From Acetobacteraceae bacterium (GTDB taxonomy: Bacteria > Pseudomonadota > Alphaproteobacteria > Acetobacterales > Acetobacteraceae), in assembly GCA_027488195.1 (NCBI GenBank), contig JAIYCD010000100.1, positions 1 through 33,262 of the forward strand: a DNA stretch of 33,262 bases, read 5' to 3'. The number at the start of each line of letters is the position of its first letter. The first letter of the stretch is position 1. The notes beneath the pieces are model-generated. The model was not told the origin of the DNA. It saw only the letters and a list, made by a program, of their open reading frames with translations, and did not search any database. A program made the translations under genes and the position numbers. Positions 32,114 through 33,262 of the stretch are shown piece after piece.

Positions 32114-33221
32114 TTTCGATCCAATCCAGATTGGTCAGAGATCGGATGCGTCCTGTCTCTTCGAGGAGGCGGTTCCAGGCTTCGCAGCAGGCATCGACGA
32201 TGGCGCGGGTGCCGGTGAACAGCCGCCCCGAGAGATAGCGATCCCGCAGGTACTGCCAGACCCTCTCGATCGCATTCAGCTCGGGGCTGTAGGGCGGCAG
32301 GTTCAGCAGGCTGATGTTCGGCGCCACGCGGATATCGCCGGACGTGTGCCAGCCCGCATTGTCGATCAGCATCACCGCGTGGGTGCCGGGCGGCAGTTGG
32401 GCTGCGACCTCCTCCAGCAGGAGGTTCAGGGCCGCGCCGGTATCACGCGCGGGACAGACCGCGCCAAAGATGTAGGCGGAGCGGTAGCGCTGGTCCTTCA
32501 CCATCCGTGGCCGCATGCCGCGTTGATACCAGCGGCGCACCATGCGGCCCTTCTGGCCTACTCGGGCCTCATCCTTGAACCAGACCTCGAAGCGCTCGGC
32601 GTGCGGGTGCTCGGCGACGATCTGGGCGAAGGCGGCCGGGAAGCCCTTTTTTTGAAGCGCTCCTGCGCCGCAGGATCGGTCTCGGCGTGCCGAGGTCGTG
32701 GCGTCTGCCAGGACAGGTCCAGGCTGCGCATCAACCGCGCCATCCCAGTTTCGGCGTAGCTGACGCCAAACCGTTCCCGTACGATCCGGCAGAGATCGAT
32801 CAGCCGCCAAGTGGAGACGCCCTCCACTTCCGGATCCGGCCCCGCCAGCACGATGGCCTTGAGCGATGCCTGCTGCCCCTCCGTCAGGCGGCAGGGGCGG
32901 CCAGATCCCCAATGGTCCGACAGCGCAGCGGGGCCCGCCCGATTGTAGCGGATCACCCAGTCCCGCAGCGTCTGACGGTCCATCCCGGCCAGCCGAGCCG
33001 CCGCCTCGCGGCTCAGCCCGTCCAGTGCCCCGGCGATCGCCAACAGGCGCCGCGCCACGCGTGTGTCCTTCTCCGACCGGGCCAGGCGACGCAAATCCTG
33101 CGGCGCCATATCGTCCCTGATCCAAAGCCCAGCCATGTCCCGCTCCACGCAGCCATGCTCAGCGATGAATCACGCCTCGCCGCGTCGGAGCAACACAAGA
33201 GTCAGAACTTCACGCGCTCGG
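32091..33221 (-). mobile_element. IS630-family insertion sequence
   Basis: A transposase of the IS630 type is enclosed by imperfect inverted repeats (32088-32113 and 33199-33224, 17 of 26 positions identical by eye). TA lies immediately outside both ends (32089-32090 and 33222-33223), as expected because IS630 elements duplicate a TA target. The core is about 1.13 kb. It lies 166 bases after the phosphate-transporter gene. Both ends and the reading frames are present, so the copy could be active if the frameshift is used. Confidence 0.75.
32100..33136 (-). CDS. IS630 transposase, two frames joined by -1 slippage
   Basis: The first frame (from ATG 33136, with a GGAG site; GTG 33148 is an alternative) encodes the helix-turn-helix half: EAAARLAGMDRQTLRDWVIR and FGVSYAETGMARLMRSL. 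Its own stop is at 32558. The second frame carries the DDE catalytic half: Asp in EVWFKDEARVGQKG, Asp in MLIDNAGWHTS and Glu in PPYSPELNAIERVW. The change of frame falls at seven A residues (minus strand, 32653-32647). A -1 shift there gives one protein of about 345 aa, the usual IS630 length. It may be expressed by slippage of ribosome or RNA polymerase, or the copy may have lost one A. Confidence 0.8.
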
Positions 33222-33224
33222 TAT
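33199..33224 (-). repeat. IS630 right inverted repeat
   Basis: On the minus strand this begins ATACCGAGCGCG and pairs imperfectly with the left repeat. It lies about 63 bases upstream of the transposase start and probably contains part of the element's promoter. Confidence 0.6.
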
Positions 33225-33262
33225 CATTGGTGGTGGCGGCAATGATCGTTTGACGGGCGGCG

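Overview
The window is high-GC DNA read as part of an alphaproteobacterium of the Acetobacteraceae type (Roseomonas and relatives). This is inferred from base composition and from the look of the phage, porin and two-component proteins; no rRNA or tRNA is present to confirm it. It has three parts: the late tail module of a siphovirus-type prophage (1-12195), a heavy-metal resistance island (12261-27404), and a scrambled accessory stretch with gene and mobile-element remnants, a phosphate-transporter pair and an IS630 element (27405-33262).

Prophage (1-12195, + strand, tightly packed). The order is: the end of a lytic protein, a head-tail joining candidate, a holin-like membrane protein, a DUF6441-type protein, a tail-terminator candidate, tail tube, tail assembly chaperone, tape measure, two distal-tail proteins, a DUF6950/NlpC-like protein, a J-like tip protein and a pectate-lyase-fold tail spike. 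A tape measure without any sheath gene points to a long non-contractile tail. Two features stand out. The chaperone carries a GGGAAAC slippery heptamer three bases before its stop, followed by a 7-bp stem-loop and an open -1 frame, so it probably makes a G/GT-type frameshift product of 231 aa. A ParDE-type toxin-antitoxin pair sits in opposite orientation between tail tube and chaperone, like a moron. Terminase, capsid, portal and integrase genes are not in the window.

Metal island (12261-27404). A MerR-family regulator diverges from a plus-strand operon: Zn/Cd/Pb P1B-ATPase, DsbA-like thioredoxin, YnfA/UPF0060, SCO-family protein and LspA, all joined by 4-base or single-base stop/start overlaps. 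The shared promoter has the 19-bp spacer and the centred dyad of MerR-activated promoters. Next come an OprB-like porin that has lost its middle in frame and two small secreted proteins of unknown function. A convergent hairpin terminator separates these from a minus-strand operon: outer-membrane factor, adaptor and HME-RND pump (CzcC, CzcB and CzcA-like), a small His-rich periplasmic protein, an OmpR-type regulator and a histidine kinase. P-type export from the cytoplasm plus tripartite export across the envelope, with local regulators, is the usual logic of a Cd/Zn/Pb (perhaps also Cu) resistance island.

Right part (27405-33262). Just upstream of the pump operon lies a probable remnant of a group II intron (end of the maturase, domains V and VI), abutted by a 29-codon secreted-peptide ORF ending CCPCP. 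Further right are a frameshifted zinc-ribbon gene and a probable IS1380 transposase fragment. Then comes a two-gene unit in which a chemoreceptor-like sensor domain without a signalling domain is coupled to a Na/Pi-cotransporter-like protein. Last is an IS630-family element whose transposase needs a -1 shift at a run of seven A.
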